From IMG/VR virus record IMGVR_UViG_3300037153_000140, positions 1-24,149 of that record: DNA of 24,149 bases; one strand, written 5' to 3'. Numbering within the stretch: position 1 is the first letter of the stretch; each line of letters starts with the position of its first letter. The position numbers were made by a program, and so were the translations under genes. Of the stretch, positions 14,475 through 22,160 are shown in pieces. The notes under the pieces are model-generated. The model was not told the DNA's origin and searched no databases. It saw nothing but the letters and a program-made list of their open reading frames with translations. The stretch is from a virus.

Positions 14475-15050
14475 ATGTCGGACACTCTTACTTTTCCGAA
14501 AGCTGAGGACACCGAGGCTCCGCCGAAACGAAAGCGGAGCCTCGAATCTATCGCAAAACAGAAGGCCTCAAACGCGGCGCGGCGCGCCGAGAAGTCCAGC
14601 GCCGTGGACGTGAAGACCGGCCTCGACACCGAAGACCTTGCGGAAATGGAATACGCCCGCAAGTTAGCCGAGGCCGAGGCGCGAATCAAAGAACAAGCCA
14701 TCCCTGAAGACAACCGGCTCATGGTCCATCAGGAGGTCAAGATCGACGTCTTCAATACCCTGAGACGCTACGTCGAACTGACTCCTTCCATGTGCGATGT
14801 TCGCAATTGCCCTTTCGATGCGGCGATCGAAGCCGGGTGCGCGGGCTGGAGCGAGGCGCCCGTGGATCAGCCGATGTCGGACGGTAAAACATTTGGCGAA
14901 AGGCTGATCCAGATGCGGGACTATCACAAGGCCACGGCCCACGTCGTTCGGCCGGACGATAGTCACATCATCACGGCGGCGGAAATGCACAAAAGACAAT
15001 GGTCGGTAGGCAACAGCGTCAAGGGAGACTTCCTGAAAGGCGCGAGGTAG
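14475..15050 (+). CDS. Unknown structural-cluster protein
   Basis: A 191-aa protein. The first about 85 residues are basic and helical (PKRKRSLESIAKQKASNAAR, then ARKLAEAEARIKE). The C-terminal part has four Cys in a short region (TPSMCDVRNCPFDAAIEAGC, with a third Cys), possibly a metal site or disulphides, and a conserved-looking end (MRDYHKATAHVVRP, HIITAAEMHKRQW). AAGGAG precedes ATG by seven bases. It lies between small basic proteins and the adaptor, suggesting a minor head protein. No family recognised. Confidence 0.65.
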   Translation: MSDTLTFPKAEDTEAPPKRKRSLESIAKQKASNAARRAEKSSAVDVKTGLDTEDLAEMEYARKLAEAEARIKEQAIPEDNRLMVHQEVKIDVFNTLRRYVELTPSMCDVRNCPFDAAIEAGCAGWSEAPVDQPMSDGKTFGERLIQMRDYHKATAHVVRPDDSHIITAAEMHKRQWSVGNSVKGDFLKGAR

Positions 15051-15054
15051 CAGT

Positions 15055-15246
15055 ATGGCCAAGAAATCCATGAAGCTCGGCGGCGGCGGCCGTTTCGCTA
15101 AAGTGGCGGCGGCGGCGAAGCGGAGCGGGGCGAAAAACCCGGCGGCGGTCGCGGCGGCGGCCGGACGTGAAAAGTACGGAAAGCAAAAATTCCAGCAACT
15201 TGCAGCCGCTGGAAGACGGAGAGCGACCAGAAAACGAGCCATGTAA
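15055..15246 (+). CDS. Highly basic small protein
   Basis: A 63-aa protein beginning MAKKSMKLGGGGRFAKVAAA, made largely of Ala, Lys, Arg and Gly. The end (LAAAGRRRATRKRAM) is a string of arginines and lysines. Composition resembles a protamine- or histone-tail-like DNA-binding peptide. A GAGG site is five bases from the previous stop. The last 22 residues are closely repeated in a remnant at 15626-15694, showing a gene duplication. Whether it is packaged in the virion is unknown. Confidence 0.7.
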   Translation: MAKKSMKLGGGGRFAKVAAAAKRSGAKNPAAVAAAAGREKYGKQKFQQLAAAGRRRATRKRAM

Positions 15247-15594
15247 TCATGAGACCCAGAAGGCGGGAAAAACACGTCGCCCCCTATTGGAGCATGACTT
15301 ACTACAATATCGCTGCTCTTGATAGCCGGGATGATGATAAAACTCTTGCTGACACCACCAGCATACGGAAGGACTCATGAAGCGTTTTCCTTTATTCACC
15401 GGTACAGCCGGCAGGGTTTTCGCACAATCATGGTGAAGCTGATGGCAACGCTTACAAAGAGTTTCCAGGTTGTTAGGGTTATTATTTGCGTGATCTTCAT
15501 CTTTATGATGTACGACTAAGTGTTTTACTGAATTACAACGTTCGCATGCGGATTTCAGGAATGTTCTATATAGCCGAAAGTTTCTACTACTCAT
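15247..15594 (-). CDS. HNH homing-type endonuclease
   Basis: A 115-aa nuclease on the strand opposite to its neighbours. Features in order: C17xxC20, H29/H30, D32 and H35 (HHKDEDH), N42 in NPNNLETLC, then C47xxC50 and H54/H55, the classic zinc-bound HNH fold. A second zinc-ribbon-like segment follows, C78xxC81 and C97xxxC101, often found in phage HNH proteins. Codons are visibly more A/T-rich than the flanking genes. The start at 15594 is chosen because the protein from there reads as HNH family; an ATG at 15621 is also possible, and neither has a good ribosome binding site. It would cut a homologous sequence lacking it and copy itself in. Confidence 0.9.
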   Translation of the reverse strand: MSSRNFRLYRTFLKSACERCNSVKHLVVHHKDEDHANNNPNNLETLCKRCHQLHHDCAKTLPAVPVNKGKRFMSPSVCWWCQQEFYHHPGYQEQRYCSKSCSNRGRRVFPAFWVS

Positions 15595-15625
15595 GTACAA
15601 GACAATAACACATTTTCGCATCAAC

Positions 15626-15694
15626 GGGCAAAAGAAAATGACGGCCCTCGCGCAGGCCGGAAAGCGCCGAGCGGCAAAAAGACGGGCAATGTAA
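15626..15694 (+). pseudogene. Remnant of a paralogue of the basic protein
   Basis: The + strand reads GQKKMTALAQAGKRRAAKRR then AM and stop. It aligns with the end of the protein at 15055-15246 (GKQKFQQLAAAGRRRATRKR then AM): identical at key positions and the same stop context. The matching upstream part would be the RRREK at about 15261-15272, left of the HNH gene, since the intact copy has REKYGKQK at the same point. The gene was probably duplicated and then split by the HNH insertion. A short expressed ORF from 15593 (33 aa) is also possible. Confidence 0.6.
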
Positions 15695-16395
15695 TGGCCA
15701 CGGTCAACGCGATAGCCTTATCGCTAATCACTGAAGCGGAAGAGTCAACGGACGACACGGGATTCGTCACGAAGATCGAAAAGCGCGTCAATGAGGCGCT
15801 CCAGGAGATCGGCCTTGCGGCGAACTTCAATCCGTTTCGCGCCCGCTCGACTTTCGCTACGGCCGCCACAACTCCGACCTACAACCTACCCGCGAAGGCC
15901 AGCCAGATCGTACAGCTCCGGTTTACCGTTGACGGCGTCCCGATTCCGATGCGAACAGTCCAGGAATTGAGTCGTCTTGGGCTGCGCCTAGAAGATACCG
16001 GGCGGCCTCAATGTTGGGTCGAAGACGGAGTCCTTCAATCCGGCGCTAACAACCTGGTCCGTATCCGTCTCGTTCCGGTTCCTGTCGATATCGAGAATAT
16101 CGAAGAGGAACACTACTTCGACCCTACGGATACCGCCTCCGCCTCGAATCTCGAAGTCCCGGATTCATTTCTGGTTTGCGTCAGGCTTCGCGTTCAAGTG
16201 GCTATGCTCATAAATGACGGTAAGTATACCGCCGCCGCTTTAATTCAGAGACAGTACGACAAGAATCTGGAGAGGCTTGTTGACCGCGAGCATCAGAAGC
16301 CATCGCAGAAGATCGTTTTAAAGGAAGTGGATATAGTAAACGTCCGCAGGCGCCGAGGGCCGCGCCTCCCTGGCAACTACGACGACAGATGGTAA
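15694..16395 (+). CDS. Head-tail adaptor protein
   Basis: A 233-aa protein beginning MATVNAIALSLITEAEESTD. Its layout fits podovirus-type adaptors that plug below the portal: helical N-terminus, a beta region (ASQIVQLRFTVDGVPIPMRT), a loop with RPQCWVEDGV and LVRIRLVPVP, then FDPTD and long C-terminal helices (LRVQVAMLINDGKYTAAALI), ending in a basic disordered tail (NVRRRRGPRLPGNYDDRW). Its ATG overlaps the remnant's stop (TAATG). It joins the portal to the tail nozzle. Identification is by pattern and order. Confidence 0.75.
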   Translation: MATVNAIALSLITEAEESTDDTGFVTKIEKRVNEALQEIGLAANFNPFRARSTFATAATTPTYNLPAKASQIVQLRFTVDGVPIPMRTVQELSRLGLRLEDTGRPQCWVEDGVLQSGANNLVRIRLVPVPVDIENIEEEHYFDPTDTASASNLEVPDSFLVCVRLRVQVAMLINDGKYTAAALIQRQYDKNLERLVDREHQKPSQKIVLKEVDIVNVRRRRGPRLPGNYDDRW

Positions 16396-16402
16396 TGCGT
16401 AA

Positions 16403-18043
16403 ATGGCCGATGAGAACAAAGACCTTCTTGATTTACCGCCGCTCCTCGTTCCCGGCTGGGGACGTGGAATCGTAACCAGCTTTCCCGCCACAGAAATACC
16501 TGACGACGCCGCGCAAGACATCCTCAACATGGAATTCGACGACAGTGATAATCTATCCTGTCGAAACGGACTGACGCAGCTTTTCTCCACCACCTTCGCC
16601 AATCGCATAACGTCGCTCTATTACTTCACTTCCGGCGCCGGAGAGATCGGAATCCTTTACACGACGGCCGCCCAGCTCCGAATCGTCGAGACGAACGGAA
16701 CCGGCGACACGAATCTGACCGGAGCTTTAACTCTACCAAATAATACTTTTTGGCAATGGATTACCTACAAGGATATAGCGATAGGCGTTAATAAGGCCTC
16801 CAGCGGCGATAACCCGGTCAAGGTCTCAACGGGCGCCGTCGCGGCCGCTCTAGGCGGCAGTCCGCCTAAAGGTAAATACATTGCGCTCTGGGAAAACCGC
16901 GTATGGATAGTTTCAGCCACGGAGCCGAATCAACTATGGGGCTCAAAGCTCGGCGATCCTGAAAACTGGACTACGGGAGTCGGCGCCGGAGATGCGATAA
17001 CTCTCGACGTTGAGCTTGACGACGGCGATACGATCAGCGGCCTGTTTGCCACGCGGGACGCCTTATATATCAAGAAAACCAAGCGAATTTATAAAATAGT
17101 TAAGATCGATCAGAATAAGTCCATCACCGATCAGACCAACCTTAAGGTCGCGATCCATTCGCAAACCATAGGATGCGTAAGCCCCTACTCGATCCAGCCG
17201 ATCCTCGACGACGTAATCTATCTATCCGAGCAAGGTCTAGCCTCGTTGAAACTCTCCGAGGTTACGGAGGATTTCCGCACCGCGCTTTACTCGCGCAATG
17301 TCGCAGAGATAGCGAAGATCAATAAAATAACGGATGAGATTCCGTCTCTGCTCCTGCCGAACGTCAATCAATACTGGCTCTCGATCCCGGCCGCGATCTC
17401 TACCAGGCAGATTGACGAAGTATACGTGCTAGATTTTCTGAATATTCAACGCGGAATAGACGCTGCCAGGTGGACGCGGTTTAGCGGGCTTGCGGCCTTT
17501 ACCGCCGCCACGTCCTTCATCGGCGGAACCGGGAGGATGTACGTAATAGGCGCTAAGAACGCTGGCGGAACGTATCAGATTTATACCTACAGGCCGAAGA
17601 CCTCGGGCGGAACGTTCAGCGACAACGGGGTCGCGTATTCAAAGCTCCTGAGGACGAAAGCATACGTGGCAAATCTGCCGCTGATCCGCAAGCACTGGCG
17701 CAAGTGGGGCTTTGCCTTCGACCTGGAGACCAACTCAGCGCAGGTCTCGATTAAGTATTTCCTCGATAGCAATATCACGAAAGGCGGAAGCTACGCCTTC
17801 ACCTTGAACGCCTCGACGCTCGGCGCCCTTTGGGACCAGGCCATTTGGGACGTGGATTCATGGGACACGGCCGTCGAAGGACCTGTAGACATAGTACGCA
17901 AACTCCTTACTAATTCGTCAGGTCAGAGGTCTCAATCCATAACCTTCGAGGTCTCCAACTCTCAGAACGGCGAAGGCTACACAATAAAAGACTTTCTATT
18001 GATTTACAGCATGCTTTCAGAGCTGAAGGTAACGGAAATATAG
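16403..18043 (+). CDS. Tail nozzle/hub beta-propeller protein
   Basis: A 546-aa protein. The opening LLVPGWGRGIVTSFPATEIP then ILNMEFDDSDNLSCRNGL is typical of tail stabilisation/nozzle proteins (P22 gp10-like or T7 gp12-like), which line the tail channel. The body shows repeating blade-like segments (YTTAAQLRIVETNGTG, GLFATRDALYIKKTKRIYK, YLSEQGLASLKLSEV). The length is within the family range. It extends the short tail below the adaptor and carries the fibres. The start has no clear Shine-Dalgarno; it lies eight bases after the adaptor stop, so coupling is likely. Confidence 0.8.
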   Translation: MADENKDLLDLPPLLVPGWGRGIVTSFPATEIPDDAAQDILNMEFDDSDNLSCRNGLTQLFSTTFANRITSLYYFTSGAGEIGILYTTAAQLRIVETNGTGDTNLTGALTLPNNTFWQWITYKDIAIGVNKASSGDNPVKVSTGAVAAALGGSPPKGKYIALWENRVWIVSATEPNQLWGSKLGDPENWTTGVGAGDAITLDVELDDGDTISGLFATRDALYIKKTKRIYKIVKIDQNKSITDQTNLKVAIHSQTIGCVSPYSIQPILDDVIYLSEQGLASLKLSEVTEDFRTALYSRNVAEIAKINKITDEIPSLLLPNVNQYWLSIPAAISTRQIDEVYVLDFLNIQRGIDAARWTRFSGLAAFTAATSFIGGTGRMYVIGAKNAGGTYQIYTYRPKTSGGTFSDNGVAYSKLLRTKAYVANLPLIRKHWRKWGFAFDLETNSAQVSIKYFLDSNITKGGSYAFTLNASTLGALWDQAIWDVDSWDTAVEGPVDIVRKLLTNSSGQRSQSITFEVSNSQNGEGYTIKDFLLIYSMLSELKVTEI

Positions 18044-18916
18044 ATGGCCGCCACAATCGCAAGATTTACAACCTTTGTTCCGGCGACTCCGATCCTGTCA
18101 GGCGACATGAACTCGGAGCTTAACGCCCTGGTCAACCTGTTGGCCGGGAACAGTTCGGGACTCAAGGCCGTCTTCAAGGTCTCAGACGCCGGCGACCCGC
18201 CGCTTGAGGTAAACCAGCTCGGAGTCGGGCCGATTCAGAAATGGTTTCAGGCCGGAGTCGAAAAGGCTCGAATCCGAAATGACGGCTCGATCCGAACGCC
18301 GGGCGTCTACGACTCGAACGACAATGAGGAATTGCTTTTCGTGGCCACGGCTTCCGCAGTCAACGAGCTTACCCTTACGAACGCCGCGACGACCGGAAGG
18401 CCGAAGCTGAGCGCCACGGGAGGCGACGCCAACATCGGCATCGACTTAATCCCGAAAGGGACCGGCGTCGTTAAGATTCAGGCAGGCGCGCCCGTGGCAG
18501 GCGCCGACGCGGCGAATAAGGATTACGTTGACGGCAAGCGGACACTGTGGACGGCGAGTTTTAATATTGCCGATGTGGCGGCGCGAGGCACTGACGCCGA
18601 CTTCAGCAATATACAGGGCGCATGGATTCCATCCGCCGGTTTTACCTGCACTCACATCGCGGCGAAGTTCGGGGCCGGATCGGCAAGCGGCTCCTTCACT
18701 CTCGAATTTCGCAAACAACCCCAAGGTAGCCAGGCGCAAACAACGCTCGGCTCTATTACTTTCAACTCCGGAACTCTTGGAGTAGGGGTAGAAGTGGACA
18801 TTGCAGACCATACCTTTACGGCGCTCGATTGGGTGTACGTGGTCGTAAGCGCGGTAAGCTCGCCACTGCAAAAGTCCGTATGGTGTTCGTTTAGAGGATT
18901 TCAAACCGTATCTTGA
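18044..18916 (+). CDS. Tail fibre/spike protein 1
   Basis: A 290-aa protein starting directly after the nozzle stop. The N-terminal about 85 residues (TTFVPATPILSGDMNSELN, LVNLLAGNSSG, QLGVGPIQKWFQAG) match the same region of the next gene, so this is probably a shared tail-attachment domain. The middle holds the tail-fibre-type DAANKDYVDGK motif near residue 160. The C-terminal part is beta-rich with a likely receptor-binding or trimerisation tip (LEFRKQPQGSQAQTTLGS). It should bind the host surface. No enzyme motif is seen. Confidence 0.75.
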   Translation: MAATIARFTTFVPATPILSGDMNSELNALVNLLAGNSSGLKAVFKVSDAGDPPLEVNQLGVGPIQKWFQAGVEKARIRNDGSIRTPGVYDSNDNEELLFVATASAVNELTLTNAATTGRPKLSATGGDANIGIDLIPKGTGVVKIQAGAPVAGADAANKDYVDGKRTLWTASFNIADVAARGTDADFSNIQGAWIPSAGFTCTHIAAKFGAGSASGSFTLEFRKQPQGSQAQTTLGSITFNSGTLGVGVEVDIADHTFTALDWVYVVVSAVSSPLQKSVWCSFRGFQTVS

Positions 18917-18924
18917 GGTAGCGC

Positions 18925-19896
18925 ATGTCTGTCCTTGTTCGGATAACTGATTTTGTTCCGAGTACGCTCATCAAGTCTCAGGAGATGGACGACGAACTAA
19001 ATCAGCTCGTCAATTTGCTGAGCGGCGCTTCGACGACTAAAGACACGCTGCTTAAATTCTTGGACGGAACAAATCCGGTCTTGCGCGTGGACCAGCTCGG
19101 CGCGGGAGTTATTCAACAGTGGCTGCAAAATGGCGCAGTTAAGACAGTCATAGACAATAGTGGATTTTTATATCTTGGGAAAGGGGTAATAGACGCCGCG
19201 CCAACGGCTGGACTCATAAGTGGCACTGGTGGAAGCGGGACGAATATAGCCGGCGCGCCTCTCGATCTAACGGGCGGCAAGGGCACTGGCAACGCCGAGC
19301 CGGGACAACTCGCGGCGCGGTATCCGCTGCGCGCTTCCAGCGGGTCAGTCCTCCAATCGTTAAGCGCGGATCGGTTTCCGCTTGTCACCGCGCTCTATAC
19401 CAATACAGCGAGCGGGACGGCGGTAGCGAACACCACGACCGAAACAAGCCTTTTCACCGGCATAACCGCTTCCAGTGGCTCAACGCGGACAATCGAAGCT
19501 GGCATTAGCGCGGCGGGGACGGATTATCGTGTCCACCTCGAAGGCTCCATCGGCACGACCGGGACGCCGACAATGCAGATTCGAGCCAAATTCGGCTCGA
19601 CGACGATAGCCGATTCGGGTTTGTTCAACGCGCCGACGAACGCCAGCGGCGTCTGGAATTTCGATTTTATTATTCGAGTTACAGCGATCGGAGGGTCAGG
19701 TTCGGTGACAGCGCGAGCCCGTTTCGAGGGCGTAACGGGCGGCGGCGTGACCACGCCAACGATAGTCCACTCTAATAGCATTGCGTCGATTAATTTCACC
19801 GCGAATCAGACTCTCGACGTGACTTGGCAATGGGGCACGGCTTCCGTGTCGAACACTGCCACTCTAACCGGGGTTACAATCGAAAGGATCAGGTGA
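18925..19896 (+). CDS. Tail fibre/spike protein 2 (paralogue)
   Basis: A 323-aa protein. The first about 80 residues resemble fibre 1 (RITDFVPSTLIKSQEMDDEL, LVNLLSGAS, VDQLGAGVIQQWLQNG), but the rest differs. The middle has a glycine-rich segment (ISGTGGSGTNIAGAPLDLTG) with collar/appendage style, and the C-terminal about 170 residues are a beta-sandwich-like domain (GTDYRVHLEGSIGTTGTP, SNSIASINFTANQTLDVTWQ). Conserved attachment end with divergent receptor-binding ends is the usual way phages change host range. GAGG precedes ATG. The stop overlaps a tiny gene's ATG (TGATG). Confidence 0.75.
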   Translation: MSVLVRITDFVPSTLIKSQEMDDELNQLVNLLSGASTTKDTLLKFLDGTNPVLRVDQLGAGVIQQWLQNGAVKTVIDNSGFLYLGKGVIDAAPTAGLISGTGGSGTNIAGAPLDLTGGKGTGNAEPGQLAARYPLRASSGSVLQSLSADRFPLVTALYTNTASGTAVANTTTETSLFTGITASSGSTRTIEAGISAAGTDYRVHLEGSIGTTGTPTMQIRAKFGSTTIADSGLFNAPTNASGVWNFDFIIRVTAIGGSGSVTARARFEGVTGGGVTTPTIVHSNSIASINFTANQTLDVTWQWGTASVSNTATLTGVTIERIR

Positions 19897-20006
19897 TGCC
19901 TTATCCCCATGACCTGATAGCCGTAATCGGCTTTATCGTCTTTTTTGCGATTGGTTGCCTGCTAGGCTACTGGTCGCGCAGAGGTAAGAAGAATGGCTGT
20001 AAGTAA
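19896..20006 (+). CDS. 36-aa membrane protein hidden in overlap
   Basis: A 36-aa protein, MPYPHDLIAVIGFIVFFAIG then a second hydrophobic part and a basic end (WSRRGKKNGCK). A single membrane helix (about residues 7-26) is followed by positive residues that would stay inside the cell. Its ATG overlaps the fibre gene's stop (TGATG), and it overlaps the next gene by 14 bases. The tight fit makes it likely real. It might be a lysis-related or membrane-associated structural peptide. No family recognised. Confidence 0.6.
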   Translation: MPYPHDLIAVIGFIVFFAIGCLLGYWSRRGKKNGCK

Positions 20007-20964
20007 TCTTTCACCGTATCAGCTTGCGATTCAAAGCGCCGTAGGCAATGGCAAGGGCGCAAGCGCGAGCGGCGATCTTCTCGGGCGAATAGCCGATCAG
20101 GTCTTTGGACCGGCTCCGGTCACGCCCGGCAGCCGGATCACCTATCAAGACGCCGCGACAGTTAAATGGATAGACGCGGAAGGATACGAGCATACGGCGA
20201 CGCGCTCTCTCGACGGCCGCGATCCCAACGCGGGCCAGTGGCGGGACAACACGAACCGCCCGGCGATCCTGCCGCCTTCGCAGGGTCAACAGAACATCGT
20301 CAATCAATTGACCGGGCCGCAAGGCGTGCTCTCGGACATCGAAAAGATCCGAGGCCTCGCCGGGCAACTGTCCACGCCAGCGGCGCTCGCGCAGCTCGAC
20401 CCGCAGACGCAGGCCGCGCTCCAGGCGATCACGGACGCCTCACTCGCTCGGCTTCGGGATCAGTTTCAACAGGATCAATCGGCGCAACTTGCGAACCTTT
20501 TCGGGAATCGAGTTCAATCAAGCTCGATCGCCACGAACGCGCTTGCCGAACTTCTCAAACAGCAAGGCCTTGTCACGTCGGACGCGCTCGCCCAGGGGGC
20601 CGGACGCGAATTAGCCACGAGGCAATTCCTCACCCAGACGGGCCAGCAAGGACTTCAGGCGGCGCTACAGGGCTTAATCGGAGGCGCGAACACTCAAAGC
20701 GATTTACTGCAAAACCTGACCGGACAACAGACGCAGCGCGACATCGCTACGGGAGGCTTAAACCTCGATTATCAGAAGCTCCTGGAGTCAATCAGGCAGG
20801 CCAATCAGGGATTCGAACTCGGCCAGCAAAACGCCGATTCGCAGTTAGCTCAGTCACGGAGCGCGCTCGATAAGGTCCTAAAGATCTCTGAAATCATCGG
20901 TAATTTCGGCAAGGCGGCCTCTGGGGTGGGAACCGGCCTCGGAGCCGTAGGCGTAGGGGTGTAA
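19993..20964 (+). CDS. Internal virion/ejection protein (probable)
   Basis: A 323-aa protein unusually rich in Gln, Ala, Leu and Gly. N-terminal about 95 residues include SRITYQDAATVKWIDAEGY. From about residue 110 it is a long helix-rich stretch (ASLARLRDQFQQDQSAQLAN, QGLQAALQGLIGG, DYQKLLESIRQANQGF) ending in a small glycine-rich hydrophobic tail (GTGLGAVGVGV). Such proteins are often packaged and ejected into the host membrane during infection. AGAGG lies before ATG, inside the preceding small gene. The call rests on composition and position. Confidence 0.6.
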   Translation: MAVSNLSPYQLAIQSAVGNGKGASASGDLLGRIADQVFGPAPVTPGSRITYQDAATVKWIDAEGYEHTATRSLDGRDPNAGQWRDNTNRPAILPPSQGQQNIVNQLTGPQGVLSDIEKIRGLAGQLSTPAALAQLDPQTQAALQAITDASLARLRDQFQQDQSAQLANLFGNRVQSSSIATNALAELLKQQGLVTSDALAQGAGRELATRQFLTQTGQQGLQAALQGLIGGANTQSDLLQNLTGQQTQRDIATGGLNLDYQKLLESIRQANQGFELGQQNADSQLAQSRSALDKVLKISEIIGNFGKAASGVGTGLGAVGVGV

Positions 20965-20966
20965 AC

Positions 20967-22160
20967 ATGGCAAATAACTCAATTGACGTACAACAGGCCT
21001 TAGCCGCGCTACTTCAAGGGAGTGGCCAGAATCCGTTTACGTCGGCGCCCACGGGGCCGACCTTCACGACCCCTGGCCCTGTAGGGCTTGACGCCCTGAA
21101 AGCCTTATTTCAACCGCCGAGCGAGACCGCTCCGATTGACACCGGCGGGACGATTCCAATGGGAACGACGACTTCCGTCCCGACCTTCGCGCCATTGCCG
21201 CCGATGAATGAAGAGATTGGCAATATCCTGAGCATGATTCAAGGACTTGGAATCGGGACGCCTCCGCCTCCGCCTAAGCCGCTCGGCTTACTAGGGAAAA
21301 TCGCGCTCGGGCTGCAAGGTTTCGGCGCCGGAGTCCAGGGACAGGGTCCGCAATTCCTCGCTGCGCTCAAGGCTGAACGCGAGCGGCCGGCGAGAGAGGC
21401 GCAGGCCCAGCGGAACGCCCTTTTAGCGGACATAATCCCTGGCGCGATCTCCAGGCGGGGCGCGCAGCAACAGGCGCGAGAGCAGGCCACCTACACAGCG
21501 GAGCGACAGTTAGGTCTGGAGCAGCTTCAGCAAGAAGGGATTAACTCAAGGGAAACAGCCAAGCGCGCCGACGCGCAATTGACGCTCATAGGTAACCGAG
21601 CGGCGAAGCTTGGAGAATTGGGAGTCCCGGCCCAGGCAGTCCAGCCGATAGCCGAGGCGCTTTCGGGCCTTCGAGTGTGGACGCCTGAATTACTGCAGGT
21701 CTATAACGCCACGGTCCCGGCGAAAGCTCGCGCCGACCTGGCCAGGGCGGAGGCGGAGACGGCGAAGACTCGCGCCGAGGCTCAATTGCTACCGCTGCGG
21801 GCGAGCCAGTTAAAGGCGGAGATTGGAAGAATCGGAGTTCTCAATCAAAAAGACCTTCAGGAGCTCAACCCGGCGTCGAATAAGAAAGTACAAGAGGTCT
21901 TCGATTTCAGCGTACGCGAGGCTCTGGCTCCGACCCTGGCTTCAGGCGCAACCCCGAGCGCGGCCGAGATTCTGAAGGCGACGAACGTCGGCCGCAGAGT
22001 CGCGGTCGAAAGGCTCGGTGGAAACCTCCAGGAATATGACCGATTCCTTCAGCGCGTTGATTCCGATCCAGCCTTCGCTGCGATAGTCAGGGAGCAGAGA
22101 CAGCGCGGCCTAAACGATCTGCAGTTGCTCAAACTGGCAAAGGAAAGCGGTAAGTTCTAA
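20967..22160 (+). CDS. Internal virion/ejection protein (probable)
   Basis: A 397-aa protein starting MANNSIDVQQALAALLQGSG, two bases after the previous stop, with GGGGTG as ribosome binding site. Residues 1-100 are Pro/Gly/Thr-rich and disordered with an NPF near residue 22. Residues about 130-330 form long charged helices, likely coiled coil (TYTAERQLGLEQLQQEG, RAEAETAKTRAEAQL). Ends in a helical domain (REQRQRGLNDLQLLKLAKES). It is probably an ejected virion protein, like the genes on either side. No enzyme domain recognised. Confidence 0.6.
   Translation: MANNSIDVQQALAALLQGSGQNPFTSAPTGPTFTTPGPVGLDALKALFQPPSETAPIDTGGTIPMGTTTSVPTFAPLPPMNEEIGNILSMIQGLGIGTPPPPPKPLGLLGKIALGLQGFGAGVQGQGPQFLAALKAERERPAREAQAQRNALLADIIPGAISRRGAQQQAREQATYTAERQLGLEQLQQEGINSRETAKRADAQLTLIGNRAAKLGELGVPAQAVQPIAEALSGLRVWTPELLQVYNATVPAKARADLARAEAETAKTRAEAQLLPLRASQLKAEIGRIGVLNQKDLQELNPASNKKVQEVFDFSVREALAPTLASGATPSAAEILKATNVGRRVAVERLGGNLQEYDRFLQRVDSDPAFAAIVREQRQRGLNDLQLLKLAKESGKF

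Noticed and set aside
14664-15275. 203-codon minus-strand frame
   Set aside because: It is antisense to two well-supported genes; a GC-rich codon shadow.
20166-20873. 235-codon frame inside the ejection protein gene
   Set aside because: Same strand but another frame; very Arg-rich low-complexity translation, typical of a shadow.
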